From the NCBI RefSeq assembly GCF_037031225.1, contig NZ_JAYEZN010000001.1, positions 3,404,701-3,468,700 on the forward strand: a DNA stretch of 64,000 bases, given 5' to 3'. The position numbers and the translations under genes were made by a program. The notes under the pieces are model-generated. The model had not been told where the DNA came from, made no database searches, and saw only the letters and a list, made by a program, of their open reading frames with translations. This DNA is from Halorientalis sp. LT38. GTDB lineage: Archaea > Halobacteriota > Halobacteria > Halobacteriales > Haloarculaceae. This document shows positions 31,042 to 40,095 of this stretch, in pieces (positions within the stretch are counted from its first letter, which is position 1; every line of letters starts with the position of its first letter).

Positions 31042-32211
31042 ATGTCTGACCCACGCGTAGCCGGCGTCGGCCTTACCCACTTCGGCAAGCGCCCGGAGCG
31101 AACCGGGCGCGAGATGTTCGCCGACGCGGGACTGGCCGCGCTCGACGACGCCGGGATCGACCCCGACGACGTCGAGGCACTCTTCTACGGGAATTTCATG
31201 GGCGAACTGGCCGAACACCAGGGCCACCAGGCCCCGCTGATGGCCGAGGCCGTCGGTCTCGACGTCCCGGCGACGCGCTACGAATCCGCTTGCGCGTCCA
31301 GCGGGGCGGCCCTCCGCGACGCCGTCCTGCGAGTCCGTAACGGCGAAGCCGACGTCGTCCTCGTCGGCGGCTCCGAACGGATGACCAATATCGGGACGGC
31401 CGCCGCCACCGACGCGCTCTCCATCGCCGCCGACGACCTCTACGAGATCCGCGCCGGCATTACCTTCCCCGGCGCGTACGCGCTGATGGCCCGCGCCTAC
31501 TTCGAGGAGTTCGGCGGGTCCCGCGAAGACCTCGCCGAGATCGCGGTCAAGAACCACGAACACGCCCTCCCCAACGAGTACGCACAGATGCAACAGGAGA
31601 TCACCACCGAGGACGCCCTCGACGCCCCGACCATCGCCGACCCCCTGGGGCTGTACGACTCCTGTCCGATCACCGACGGCGCCACCGCAGCCGTCGTCAC
31701 CAGCGAGGAGTACGCCGAAGAACACGGTCTGGACGCTCAGGTGGCGATCACCGGCACCGGGCAGGGCGGCGACAAGATGGCCCTGCACGACCGTCAGTAC
31801 CTCTCGCGGACGCCCGCCACCGAGGACGCGGCGACGGAGGCCTACGCCGACGCCGGCATCGAGGCCGCCGACGTGGAGTTCCTCGAGGTCCACGACTGCT
31901 TCACCATCGCGGAGGTCCTCGCCCTCGAAGGCCTCGGCTGCTACGAGCCCGGCGACGCCATCGGGGCCGCCGGCCGCGGCGAGACGACGCGGCACGGCGA
32001 CCTCCCGGTCAACCTCTCGGGCGGGCTGAAGGCCAAGGGCCACCCCGTCGGCGCGACTGGCGTCGCCCAGCTCATCTCGATCACGAAACTGCTGGAGGGG
32101 CGCCATCCCCGCTCCGACGCCGTCTCGGACGCGAGCACGGCCGTCGCCCACAACGCGGGTGGCACCGTCGCGAGTGCTACCGTCCACGTCTTAGAGGAGG
32201 TGGGCCGATGA
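31042..32211 (+). CDS. Thiolase domain acetyl-CoA acetyltransferase
   Basis: 389 residues of archaeal/SCP-x-type thiolase, condensing or cleaving acyl-CoA. The nucleophile C84 lies in YESACASSGAAL, and EVHDCFTIAEV and GGLKAKGHPVGATG supply the catalytic histidines. In archaea these enzymes work in a complex with a DUF35 zinc-ribbon/OB partner, and here the DUF35 gene overlaps the stop by ATGA. A CTAAAT box about 26-31 nt before the ATG suggests a leaderless transcript. Likely acetoacetyl-CoA thiolase feeding mevalonate or polyhydroxyalkanoate synthesis; which one is unclear. Confidence 0.92.
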   Translation: MSDPRVAGVGLTHFGKRPERTGREMFADAGLAALDDAGIDPDDVEALFYGNFMGELAEHQGHQAPLMAEAVGLDVPATRYESACASSGAALRDAVLRVRNGEADVVLVGGSERMTNIGTAAATDALSIAADDLYEIRAGITFPGAYALMARAYFEEFGGSREDLAEIAVKNHEHALPNEYAQMQQEITTEDALDAPTIADPLGLYDSCPITDGATAAVVTSEEYAEEHGLDAQVAITGTGQGGDKMALHDRQYLSRTPATEDAATEAYADAGIEAADVEFLEVHDCFTIAEVLALEGLGCYEPGDAIGAAGRGETTRHGDLPVNLSGGLKAKGHPVGATGVAQLISITKLLEGRHPRSDAVSDASTAVAHNAGGTVASATVHVLEEVGR

Positions 32212-32594
32212 GCGACGAGGTCCGCGACGACGGCTTCGACGACCTGCTGGACGCCGTCGCCGACGGCGAGGGCTTCTACGTCGAGTGCGACGAAGGCCAC
32301 GGATCGCTCCCGCCCCGACTCGCCTGCCCGCAGTGTGGCTCGCAGGAACTCTCCGAGGAACCCCTGCCCGAATCCGGCGAGATCGTGACCTACACGATCG
32401 TCGCCGTCCCGACGCCGCAGTTCGCCGACGACGCGCCCTACGTCACCGCGGTCGTCGACTTCGGCCCCGTCTCCGTCACCGGCCAGGTCCGGGGCGTCGA
32501 CCCAGAGGACGTCGAGACCGGCCAGGTCGTCGGCATCGACGTCGACGAGACCGTGACGAGCGGCGATCGCCTGCTCGTCTTCGAGCGGCGCTAG
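32208..32594 (+). CDS. DUF35 zinc-ribbon/OB-fold partner of the thiolase
   Basis: 128 residues. The N-terminal helix and zinc knuckle (ECDEGHGS, then CPQCGS) replace the first CxxC with a Cys-x3-His pair, common in haloarchaeal members. The OB-fold follows from about residue 58 (GEIVTYTIVAVPTPQF to the final strand VFERR). In the archaeal acetoacetyl-CoA thiolase/HMG-CoA synthase complex this protein bridges the two enzymes to channel acetoacetyl-CoA. The ATGA overlap with the thiolase confirms coupling. Confidence 0.9.
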   Translation: MSDEVRDDGFDDLLDAVADGEGFYVECDEGHGSLPPRLACPQCGSQELSEEPLPESGEIVTYTIVAVPTPQFADDAPYVTAVVDFGPVSVTGQVRGVDPEDVETGQVVGIDVDETVTSGDRLLVFERR

Positions 32595-32600
32595 GCGAGA

Positions 32601-33575
32601 CTACTCCTCCGCTTCGTCCGGCACTTCGATCTCGATACTCGTCGCCTCGCCCGGTTCCTCGCCCCTGACCACCCGGTGGGCGAACTGCTTGGGGTGCTCG
32701 ACGTGGGGCTGGACGTCGGACTGATCGAACACGAGTAAACGCACGTTCGCGTGCTTCGCCAGCGCCTCGCCCCCTTCGAGCGGCGTCACGCTGGCCTGGC
32801 GACCCCAGATCAGCGTCACGGGCACGTCGAGGTCGCGAAGGACGTCCCCGAGGTCGACGTCGATGTCGAGGAAGCCGCCGAAGAAGGAAGCCGGCGCGAA
32901 CCGCGCGCCGGGCTGATGGGCGGTCCGCCACAGGTAGTCGACCAGATCGTCCGTGACGTTGTCGGCGTCGTAGTAGCCGTGATCCGTGGTGAAGTGTCGG
33001 ATCGCGCGCTTGCTCGTCGCCAGGTTGTAGATCGCGGTGCCGACCAGCGGGCTCCGGACGACCGACCTGACCAGCGGGCGGCGTCCCTGGAAGGTCGTCG
33101 CGGTGGGACAGACCAGGATCAGCTCCGAGACGGGGGTCGACTCGGCAGCCACGGCGGCGTAGGCGCCCGCGAGCGACGACGCGACGACGATGGGGTCGTC
33201 GGTCAGGTCCGCCGCGGCGTCCTCGACGAAGGTGGTGTACAGCGATCCCGAGTAGAGCAGCGGCGGTCGATCGGACAGCCCGAACCCGGGCAGGTCGGGT
33301 GCGACGACGTGGTGGTCTTCGGCGAGGTCGTCGACGATGGCGCGGAACTCGTGGCTGGATCCGGAGGCGTTGATCCCGTGGAGGAGCAGGAGGTCGGGGT
33401 CCTCGGGGTCCCCGGCCTCGGTGTAGCCGATCTCGAAGCCGCGCCAGCGGTAGGTTCTGGGTTCGAGGTCGAGGGGCGGCTCGAGCGCGCCCGCGCTGCG
33501 CGAGAGGGACCGATTCACGGCAGCCGTCAGCCCGATGCCGCCCGCGACCGCAGCCGCGACGGTGCGCAATTTCAT
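32601..33575 (-). CDS. Alpha/beta-fold hydrolase
   Basis: 324 residues. A short hydrophobic N-terminus ([15 protein letters not shown]) suggests membrane association or a signal anchor. The fold shows [13 protein letters not shown] (oxyanion loop), the nucleophile elbow ASSLAG (serine after A-S, a relaxed G-x-S-x-G), VTLIWGRQ and a QPHVEHP histidine near the end, giving a Ser-Asp-His triad. Substrate unknown. Convergent with the DUF35 gene, 6 nt apart. Confidence 0.85.
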   Translation of the reverse strand: MKLRTVAAAVAGGIGLTAAVNRSLSRSAGALEPPLDLEPRTYRWRGFEIGYTEAGDPEDPDLLLLHGINASGSSHEFRAIVDDLAEDHHVVAPDLPGFGLSDRPPLLYSGSLYTTFVEDAAADLTDDPIVVASSLAGAYAAVAAESTPVSELILVCPTATTFQGRRPLVRSVVRSPLVGTAIYNLATSKRAIRHFTTDHGYYDADNVTDDLVDYLWRTAHQPGARFAPASFFGGFLDIDVDLGDVLRDLDVPVTLIWGRQASVTPLEGGEALAKHANVRLLVFDQSDVQPHVEHPKQFAHRVVRGEEPGEATSIEIEVPDEAEE

Positions 33576-33624
33576 ACCCGTATCGACGGTCGACAGGCGT
33601 TTATAACTGCCCCACCGCCGGGTG

Positions 33625-34434
33625 TCAGTTCTCCCAGACGCGTGCCACCGCGATGCCCAGCGCGCCGACCAGCCACAGCGTCAGGCCGGTCGCGCCGGCC
33701 ACCAGCGACGGGGTCGGCGCACTCCGCGTGTAGACGTCGCCCACCGCCAGCGTGTAGACGAGGCCGCGGTAGGCGCTGTTGGGACTCAGCGCCGTCAGCG
33801 TGTCGAGCGACCCCGGGTCGATCAGCCCGCCGGACAGCCCCGCGACGAGCGTGGCGTCGAAGCCCAGCACGAGGGCGATGACGAGCGCGACGGCGACGGC
33901 CAGGGCCTCGCGGGCCGACCGGGCGACCGCGGAGACCGCGACGGCGACGGCCAGCGCGACCGCGGTGAAGACCGCCGTCAGCGTCACGAACCGCAGGAAC
34001 AGCGCGGGGCCGTCGATGGTCCCGTGGCTGACGATGACCGAGACCTGTTCGCCGGGGCTGAACGCGACCACGCCGCCGGCGATCCCGAGGGTCACGAGGA
34101 CGACCGGGAGGAGCCCGGCCAGCCGGCCGAGGAAGACGCCGCCGACGAAGGCGACGCGGCTCACCGGGTAGGTCTGGATGGTCTCCAGTTCGCCGCGGTC
34201 GGCGTCGGACCTGATCGCGCGATATCCGAACGCGAAGGCCAGCAGGGGGACGAGCAGCTCGACCGGCGCGATCAGGTCGAGAATCAGGGGGAGGTACCCG
34301 CCGGCCCCCGACGCGACGGTGAAGCCGACCACGACCGTCAGGAACCCAAGCGCCAGGACGAGCACGGTCGGCGTCCGGAGCAGCGTCGCGAACTCCCGCT
34401 GGGCGACGACCAGCGCGTCGCGCGCTCCGCTCAT
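33625..34434 (-). CDS. nosY: ABC transporter permease NosY
   Basis: 269 residues with six transmembrane helices of ABC-2 type ([20 protein letters not shown] at the start). NosY pairs with NosF as a membrane ABC complex and with NosD, and is required for copper-sulfur site assembly in nitrous oxide reductase. It overlaps nosF by ATGA and is last in nosL-nosD-nosF-nosY. Assignment rests on family plus gene order. Confidence 0.85.
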   Translation of the reverse strand: MSGARDALVVAQREFATLLRTPTVLVLALGFLTVVVGFTVASGAGGYLPLILDLIAPVELLVPLLAFAFGYRAIRSDADRGELETIQTYPVSRVAFVGGVFLGRLAGLLPVVLVTLGIAGGVVAFSPGEQVSVIVSHGTIDGPALFLRFVTLTAVFTAVALAVAVAVSAVARSAREALAVAVALVIALVLGFDATLVAGLSGGLIDPGSLDTLTALSPNSAYRGLVYTLAVGDVYTRSAPTPSLVAGATGLTLWLVGALGIAVARVWEN

Positions 34435-35165
34435 GTGTCGCCCTCCGTGCCGGTCCGCGTCAGGACGGTCCCCGACTCGACCGCGACGAGTTCCGTCAGC
34501 GCCGATTCCAGGCTGTCCGTCCCGGTCTCCTGCCGCAGGGCCGCCGGACTGTCCGCGGCGACCACGCGGCCGCGGTCCAGCACGAGGACCTGATCCGCGA
34601 TCCGGTCGACGGTGGTCAGGTCGTGGCTCGTCACCAGGACCGCCGACCCGTCCACGGCGAGGTCCGTGATCACGTCCCCGACGTGGCGCGTCATCATCGG
34701 GTCCAGACCGCTCGATGGCTCGTCGAGTAACACCAGCGGGGGATCGCCGACGGTCGCCTGTGCGATACCCAGGAGCCGCGTCATGCCGCCCGAGAGCGCG
34801 TCGATCCGGCGGTCCGGGACGCCGCCGAGGCCGACCCGGTCGACGGTCGCCTCGACGTCGACCTCGCCGCCGGTCAGGTCGGCGTAGAACTGCAGCGTCT
34901 CCGCGACCGTGAACTGGGGCCTGAACGCCGGGGCCTGTGGGAGGTACCCGACCGAGCGCGACGTGCTCTCGGCGTGCTCGACGGTGCCGCCGTCGGACGC
35001 GACCAGGTCCGCGACGGCCCTGATCAGGGTCGTCTTCCCCGACCCGTTTGGCCCGACGAGACACGTGACGGTCTCGGGCGCGGCGGTGAACGAGACCGAG
35101 TCCACGGCGGTCACGTCGCCGAAGGCGACCGTCAGGTCCTCGACGGCGAGCGCCGGCTCCGTCAT
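34431..35165 (-). CDS. nosF: ABC transporter ATPase NosF
   Basis: 244 residues with GPNGSGKTT (Walker A), DALSGGMTR (signature), LVLLDEPSSGLDP (Walker B) and the switch histidine in LVTSHD. The order nosD-nosF-nosY, with ATGA overlaps on both sides, identifies it as the motor of the Nos copper-site maturation machine rather than a generic exporter. Confidence 0.9.
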   Translation of the reverse strand: MTEPALAVEDLTVAFGDVTAVDSVSFTAAPETVTCLVGPNGSGKTTLIRAVADLVASDGGTVEHAESTSRSVGYLPQAPAFRPQFTVAETLQFYADLTGGEVDVEATVDRVGLGGVPDRRIDALSGGMTRLLGIAQATVGDPPLVLLDEPSSGLDPMMTRHVGDVITDLAVDGSAVLVTSHDLTTVDRIADQVLVLDRGRVVAADSPAALRQETGTDSLESALTELVAVESGTVLTRTGTEGDT

Positions 35166-37054
35166 GGCTCGCTCCCGTTGACGCGTTCGAGCGTGTTCGG
35201 CCGAACTGGTTCGGCGAGCGGTGCGGTGTCGAGGACGCCGCTGGTCCGGAGCCCCGGCAGTCGGTCCTGCACGGACCGCAGCAGGGCCACCGCCGGTGAC
35301 TCCCGGAGGGTCAGACCGCCTTCGGCGGAGAGGACTGTCGCGTCGACGGCACCGGTCGGGCGGTACGCGGCGTCGATGGTCCCGTCCTCCGCGACCCCCG
35401 GCAGCCGCCCCCAGTAGTTCCCGCGGCCGGCCGCGGTGTAGACGCGGAACGGGCCCATGTCGGCGTCGACCTGCCGGCCGTTCCCGACCACGTCGTTTTC
35501 GGTGACCGTCAACGACGGGAGGAGGAGGTCGTCCCTGATCCCGATCCCGTTGTCGGCGACGACGTTGCGGGAGAGGTACGACCGGGGCGCGCCGATCCCG
35601 ATCCCGACGCCGTTGTCGGTGAGCACGTTGTCGGTGACGAAGGACGCGCTGCCGGCGACGATCAGGCCCGCGTCGCTCTCGCGGACGTCGTTTCCGCGGA
35701 GCACGTTCAGGTGGGGGCGCGTCATCACGATCACGCCGGTCCGCGTGCCCCGGATCGAATTGTTCCGGACCAGCGCGCGAGACGTGTACATCTCGTGGAC
35801 GCCGTACCGGAGGTCGGTCATCCGCGAGTCCCTGACGACGACGCCGTGGGCCCGGTGGGTGTACACCGCGTCGCGGCCCCCCTCGAAGGTCACGTTCTGG
35901 ACGACGACGGGGTCGAACATCGCCAGCACGCCCATGAACCCGTCCTCCCATTCCCCGGGGCCGACGATCCGCGAGTCCCGAACGACGAGTCCGCGACCCC
36001 CGCGGACGAGGACGCCGTTCGCGCGCGTCCGGATCTCGACGCCCGCCACGAGCGACCCCGTGCCGTTCTCGAACTGGATCGCCGCGTCACCACGGCCGTA
36101 GGCCACGCGGATGAACTGGTCCCACTCGCCGCCGGAGACGTTCGCGAGGGACCTGGCCCCTGTCGACCCGGTGCCGCTGATCCGGAGGTCGGTGACGGCC
36201 ACGCGCGGGGCCGTGGCCGTGATGACGGTCCCCGAGAAGCGACCGCGGACGTGGGTCTCCGGCCCGGCCCCTGCCAGCGTCAGCGGTTTGTCGACGGTGA
36301 CGTTGCCGTCGTAGGTGCCCGGCGGCAGGCGGACGGTGGTGTTCGCGGGAGCGCGCTCGACGGCCGCCGCGAGCGTGGGAGCGTCCTCGCCCACGACGAC
36401 GGAGACGGGGCGCTCACGGAGCGACTCGGTCGTCGAGACCTGCCGGTCGGCCCACTCGCTCCGGTTTTCCGTGATCCGGTCCATCCGCGTCGTCGGCGAC
36501 GGCCGGTCGACCCGCCGGTCCCGGACCGCCTCCCAGTCCAGCACGCGCCCGTCGTACCGGTCGGCGAACGACTGGGCCGCCGCCCGCTCGCTGAACGGGA
36601 CGACGGCCGGCCCGCCGGGCGTCCGGGCACGGCTGTCGACGACGAACCACGCCTCCCGGGCAGACACCCAGCCGCCCGCGATGCTGTTTCGCTCGATCAG
36701 GAAGTCCTGTTCGTTCAGCGCCGGGTCGTTCCCCACGTAGTCCGAGACGAGGACGCCCGCCGGTTCGCCGAACTGCTGGGTCGTCCGCGAGTCCTGGAGG
36801 TGTGCCACCACGCTGTCGATGCCGTAGTAGCCGACGACGTACTCGTACCGGGAGAAAAACACCTCTCCCTGCGGAATCGAGAGGTTCCGGGCCCGCGCCT
36901 CCTGCACGTCGACGCCGGTCATGCCCATCGTGAGCGTCTCGTCGAACGACACCGGTTCGACGTCCCGACCGGCGTCGGGGTCGACCGCGAATCCGGTCGC
37001 GGTCAGGAGCACGACGAACGCCAGTGCGGCGAGGACGTATCTGACGTCGATCAT
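35162..37054 (-). CDS. nosD: Copper-site assembly protein NosD with N-terminal extension
   Basis: 630 residues. An N-terminal membrane anchor (about 6-24) leads into an exported domain; residues about 130-175 (VVPFSERAAAQSFADRYDGRVLDWEAV) resemble the C-terminal part of NosL, suggesting a fused NosL-like module. From about 215 to 560 the protein is a right-handed parallel beta helix of CASH repeats, the NosD hallmark. Canonical NosD is about 400-450 residues, so this is long. It overlaps both nosL and nosF by ATGA. No nosZ gene lies next to this set. Confidence 0.88.
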   Translation of the reverse strand: MIDVRYVLAALAFVVLLTATGFAVDPDAGRDVEPVSFDETLTMGMTGVDVQEARARNLSIPQGEVFFSRYEYVVGYYGIDSVVAHLQDSRTTQQFGEPAGVLVSDYVGNDPALNEQDFLIERNSIAGGWVSAREAWFVVDSRARTPGGPAVVPFSERAAAQSFADRYDGRVLDWEAVRDRRVDRPSPTTRMDRITENRSEWADRQVSTTESLRERPVSVVVGEDAPTLAAAVERAPANTTVRLPPGTYDGNVTVDKPLTLAGAGPETHVRGRFSGTVITATAPRVAVTDLRISGTGSTGARSLANVSGGEWDQFIRVAYGRGDAAIQFENGTGSLVAGVEIRTRANGVLVRGGRGLVVRDSRIVGPGEWEDGFMGVLAMFDPVVVQNVTFEGGRDAVYTHRAHGVVVRDSRMTDLRYGVHEMYTSRALVRNNSIRGTRTGVIVMTRPHLNVLRGNDVRESDAGLIVAGSASFVTDNVLTDNGVGIGIGAPRSYLSRNVVADNGIGIRDDLLLPSLTVTENDVVGNGRQVDADMGPFRVYTAAGRGNYWGRLPGVAEDGTIDAAYRPTGAVDATVLSAEGGLTLRESPAVALLRSVQDRLPGLRTSGVLDTAPLAEPVRPNTLERVNGSEP

Positions 37055-37677
37055 CGCCCGAGCTGCTGGATCAGCCGCGACGTTACCTCCTCGACGGTGA
37101 CGAGCTGGCCACCGTACTCGTCGCGAAACGACGAGGCGTCGGCCTCGTCGCCGAACGCGATCAGGTCCCTGCCCATCGCTCCCTCGACTTCCGAGTCGGC
37201 GACGAACGTCACCGTCGCGGCCCGCGCGAACGCCGAGGCCTCGGGATGGGTCGATATCACCGGTTGCCCGTCCCCCGTCGACACCTGATAGTCGACCGAC
37301 GAGTAGTCCGTGACGTACACGACCGACCGCTCCCAGCCCTCCTCCTGCTTCTCGAAGTCGTACTGGAACGCCTCCCAGGTGCTGTCGAAGCGCGCCGGGT
37401 TGTCGTGTCCCTCGGGTCGTTCGTCCGGGTAGAATATCTCCGCCGACGGCCCGGGATGGTTCGGAATCACCATCCCGCAGACCTCGCAACCGTCGTCCGC
37501 GGTCAGCGTCACCGCCGCCGGCACGTCCGCCGTTCCGTCGCCGTCTCCCTCCCGAATCCCCGAACAGCCCGCCAGTGCCGCCACGCCGACGGCACCCATT
37601 CCCCCGAGGACCGTCCGCCGCAGGTACCCATCGGTTTCGTCCGACCCCGCCGCCGACTGTACATGATTATCACACAT
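37051..37677 (-). CDS. nosL: Copper chaperone NosL (lipoprotein)
   Basis: 208 residues. A twin-arginine signal (YLRRTVLGGMG) and lipobox LAGC with C38 predict an exported lipoprotein. The copper-binding motif CEVCGM (C64, C67, M69) matches the NosL signature. A YYPDERPEGHDN-type region and a VTDYSSVDY strand follow the family pattern. An alternative GTG at 37713 adds 12 residues and better fits a TAAATTT box at 37741-37752, so the true start could be there. First gene of nosLDFY. Confidence 0.88.
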   Translation of the reverse strand: MCDNHVQSAAGSDETDGYLRRTVLGGMGAVGVAALAGCSGIREGDGDGTADVPAAVTLTADDGCEVCGMVIPNHPGPSAEIFYPDERPEGHDNPARFDSTWEAFQYDFEKQEEGWERSVVYVTDYSSVDYQVSTGDGQPVISTHPEASAFARAATVTFVADSEVEGAMGRDLIAFGDEADASSFRDEYGGQLVTVEEVTSRLIQQLGR

Positions 37678-37798
37678 CTGTCGTAATCTCTCCGACGGGT
37701 CGCGTGCGAGCACGGCGACTCACCGTCTGGCTCGTGGTCGAAATTTACGGCCGAATCCGCCATAAGGACGCGGGCATCTCCCGGACTCTGGGAACGCG

Positions 37799-38854
37799 TT
37801 ATCGCTGCTCGCGCACGCACTCCTCGATCGGTGCGAGGAGGTCGTCTACGACCTCGTAGGGGTCGGTCTCGCGGTCGACCACCTGGTCGACGAACGCCTC
37901 GATCCCGCCGCGAGCGTCGATCTCCTCGGACAGCAGGTCGGCAGCGTCCTCGCGCAGCAGCGTCCTGATCTCCGCGGCGTAGCGCTCGCGGGCCTTCGCC
38001 TCCAGTTGCCCCGACTCGACGAGGTACTCCCGGTGGTCCTCGAGGACCGAGAGGAGTTCTTCCAGCCCGTCGCCGCGCTTGGCGACCGTCTCGACGATCG
38101 GCGGCGTCCACGAGGGGTCGTCCGCATCGTCGGCCTCCCCGGCCTCCAGTTCGGCCGCGGCGTCGTCGCCCGTCTTCTCGACCGCGCCGTGGTGGCCGGT
38201 GGCGACGGCGAGTTCGTCCCGGCGCATCTCGATCATCTCGCGGAGTTCCTGCACCGTCCTGTTTGCCCCGTCCAGGTCGGCCTTGTTGACGACGAACAGA
38301 TCGGCGATCTCGAGGATGCCGGCCTTGAGCATCTGCACGTCGTCGCCGCTGGCCGGCGGGACCAGGACGGTCACCGTGTCGGCCGTCCGGACGATGTCCA
38401 CCTCGTTTTGCCCCGCGCCGACCGTCTCGATGATGATCTTGTCCTTCCCGAAGGCGTCCAGCGCTTTCACGGCGTCCGTCGTGGCCGTCGAGAGGCCGCC
38501 GAGGGTCCCGCGGGCCGACATCGACCGGAAGAACACGTCCATGTCGCCCGTGTTCGAGGCCATCCGGATGCGATCCCCGAGGACCGCGCCGCCGGTGAAC
38601 GGCGAGGACGGGTCGATGGCGATGACGCCGACCGTCAGCCCGCGGTCGCGGTAGGCCTCGGCCATCTTGTCCACGAGGGTGGACTTGCCCGCGCCGGGGC
38701 TGCCGGTGATCCCGATCACGTCCGCGTGGCCCGTGTGTTCGTGCAACTGGGAGACGAGGTCGCGGTAGCCGGGCGTGCGGTCCTCGATGAGACTGATCGT
38801 CCGCGCCAGCGCGCGGTGGTCGCCGTCGAGCAGGTCGTCGACGAGCGATTTCAT
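37799..38854 (-). CDS. meaB: MeaB-type GTPase (methylmalonyl-CoA mutase-associated)
   Basis: 351-residue G3E-family GTPase that protects and reloads B12 in acyl-CoA mutases. Walker A GSPGAGKST is at 51-59, Walker B at VIAIDPSSPF, and the guanine-specificity NKAD sits later (VVNKADLDGAN). Between them lie the ETVGAGQNEVDI switch and a helical C-terminus. It overlaps the upstream cobalamin-binding subunit by ATGA, so chaperone and mutase small subunit are made together. Confidence 0.93.
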   Translation of the reverse strand: MKSLVDDLLDGDHRALARTISLIEDRTPGYRDLVSQLHEHTGHADVIGITGSPGAGKSTLVDKMAEAYRDRGLTVGVIAIDPSSPFTGGAVLGDRIRMASNTGDMDVFFRSMSARGTLGGLSTATTDAVKALDAFGKDKIIIETVGAGQNEVDIVRTADTVTVLVPPASGDDVQMLKAGILEIADLFVVNKADLDGANRTVQELREMIEMRRDELAVATGHHGAVEKTGDDAAAELEAGEADDADDPSWTPPIVETVAKRGDGLEELLSVLEDHREYLVESGQLEAKARERYAAEIRTLLREDAADLLSEEIDARGGIEAFVDQVVDRETDPYEVVDDLLAPIEECVREQR

Positions 38855-39270
38855 CGTCGATCGGGCGCGTTCTCGCGGACGAAGTCGACGATCTCGTCCA
38901 TGGACGCGCCGGGGCCGAAGATCTTCGCGACCCCGAGTTCGAGCAGTTCGTCGCGGTCCTCCTCGGGAATGATCCCGCCCACGAGGATCATGGTGTCCTC
39001 GAGGGCGCCGTACTCTTCGAGTCCCGCGACGATTTTGGGAACCAGGGTGCTGTGCGCGCCGGAGAGGATCGAGATGCCAAGCACGTCGACGTCTTCCTGG
39101 ACCGTCGCCTGCACGATCTCGTCTGGCGCCTTGTGCAGTCCGGAGTAGATGACCTCGAACCCGGCGTCGCGGAAGGCCCGCGTGATGACGTGTGCGCCGC
39201 GATCGTGGCCGTCCAGCCCGACCTTGCCGACCAGACACCTGATCGTCCGCTGTTCCGGTGCTTCGCTCAT
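38851..39270 (-). CDS. Methylmalonyl-CoA mutase C-terminal (B12-binding) subunit
   Basis: 139 residues of a free-standing B12-binding domain. DGHDRG (D20 to G25) supplies H22 as the lower axial ligand of cobalamin, and SILSGAH and VGGIIPEED are the other family markers. In archaea the large catalytic subunit is a separate gene, not found in this window. Start ATG 39270; upstream frame is not family-like. Function: isomerise methylmalonyl-CoA and succinyl-CoA with the missing partner. Confidence 0.93.
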   Translation of the reverse strand: MSEAPEQRTIRCLVGKVGLDGHDRGAHVITRAFRDAGFEVIYSGLHKAPDEIVQATVQEDVDVLGISILSGAHSTLVPKIVAGLEEYGALEDTMILVGGIIPEEDRDELLELGVAKIFGPGASMDEIVDFVRENAPDRR

Positions 39271-39391
39271 GCCACCTCGTAACACGTTGGTGACTTTCAC
39301 TCTTGTCGTTACGGCACGCGGGCTGGCGGCCGTCCTCCTGCACCCGTTCGATTGCGACGCACTCATGGGGCGGCAGGCCGGATTCTCCGGT

Positions 39392-40078
39392 ATGGCAGTC
39401 GCTGGGGACCTCAGGCGGCGCGCGAAGGACCGGCCGCGAACGGTGACGGCGGTGCTATCGATCGTCGGCTACGCGCTCGTGCTCGGCACGTTCGCCGGCC
39501 TCGTCCCGATCTATCCGGACCTGGGACGGGACACCGTCCTGCTGCTGGCCCACGCCATCGCCGTCGTCAACACCACGGCACTGCTCACCTTGCTCGCCGG
39601 TTGGCGGTTCATCCGGCGCGACGAGGTGCGCAAACACCGCGCGGCGATGCTGACCGCCTTCTCCCTGATCCTCGTCTTCCTCGTCCTCTACCTGACGAAG
39701 GTCGGTGGCGGGTACGAACGCACGCTGATCATCCGCGAGTCGCACTTCCTGGGCGCCTACGCCGGGATCGTGAAACCGGTCTACCTCGTCATGCTCGCGA
39801 TCCACATCCTGCTTTCCGTGCTCGCGGTGCCGGTCGTGATCCACGCCGTCGTGCTCGGCCTGACCCACAGTCCGCGGGAACTCCGGAGCACGGTTCACGC
39901 CCGCGTCGGCCGCATCGCCGCCGCGTCCTGGTCGCTCTCGCTCTTCCTCGGCGTCGTGACCTACGTCATGTTGAACTTGCTCTACGACGGCGTCCCGCGT
40001 GAGGAGGCCGGCGTTCTGCTTCTGCTGGCGGTGCCAGCGCTGCGGTCGGGGACGGACGCGGACGAGAACGAGGACTGA
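39392..40078 (+). CDS. DUF420 membrane protein (CtaM-like oxidase assembly factor)
   Basis: 228 residues with about six transmembrane helices. Histidine-containing helices LLLAHAIAVVNTTALL, VRKHRAAML, RESHFLGAYAGI, LAIHILLSVL and PVVIHAVVLG are typical of DUF420. Bacterial DUF420 proteins (YozB/CtaM) are required for function of aa3/caa3-type oxidases. The cluster with ctaB and coxB makes the same role likely here. Convergent with the ABC permease gene, 17 nt apart. ATG 39392 chosen; an upstream in-frame ATG at 39365 adds nine residues. Confidence 0.82.
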   Translation: MAVAGDLRRRAKDRPRTVTAVLSIVGYALVLGTFAGLVPIYPDLGRDTVLLLAHAIAVVNTTALLTLLAGWRFIRRDEVRKHRAAMLTAFSLILVFLVLYLTKVGGGYERTLIIRESHFLGAYAGIVKPVYLVMLAIHILLSVLAVPVVIHAVVLGLTHSPRELRSTVHARVGRIAAASWSLSLFLGVVTYVMLNLLYDGVPREEAGVLLLLAVPALRSGTDADENED

Positions 40079-40095
40079 TCGTCCCGCGTCGATCC

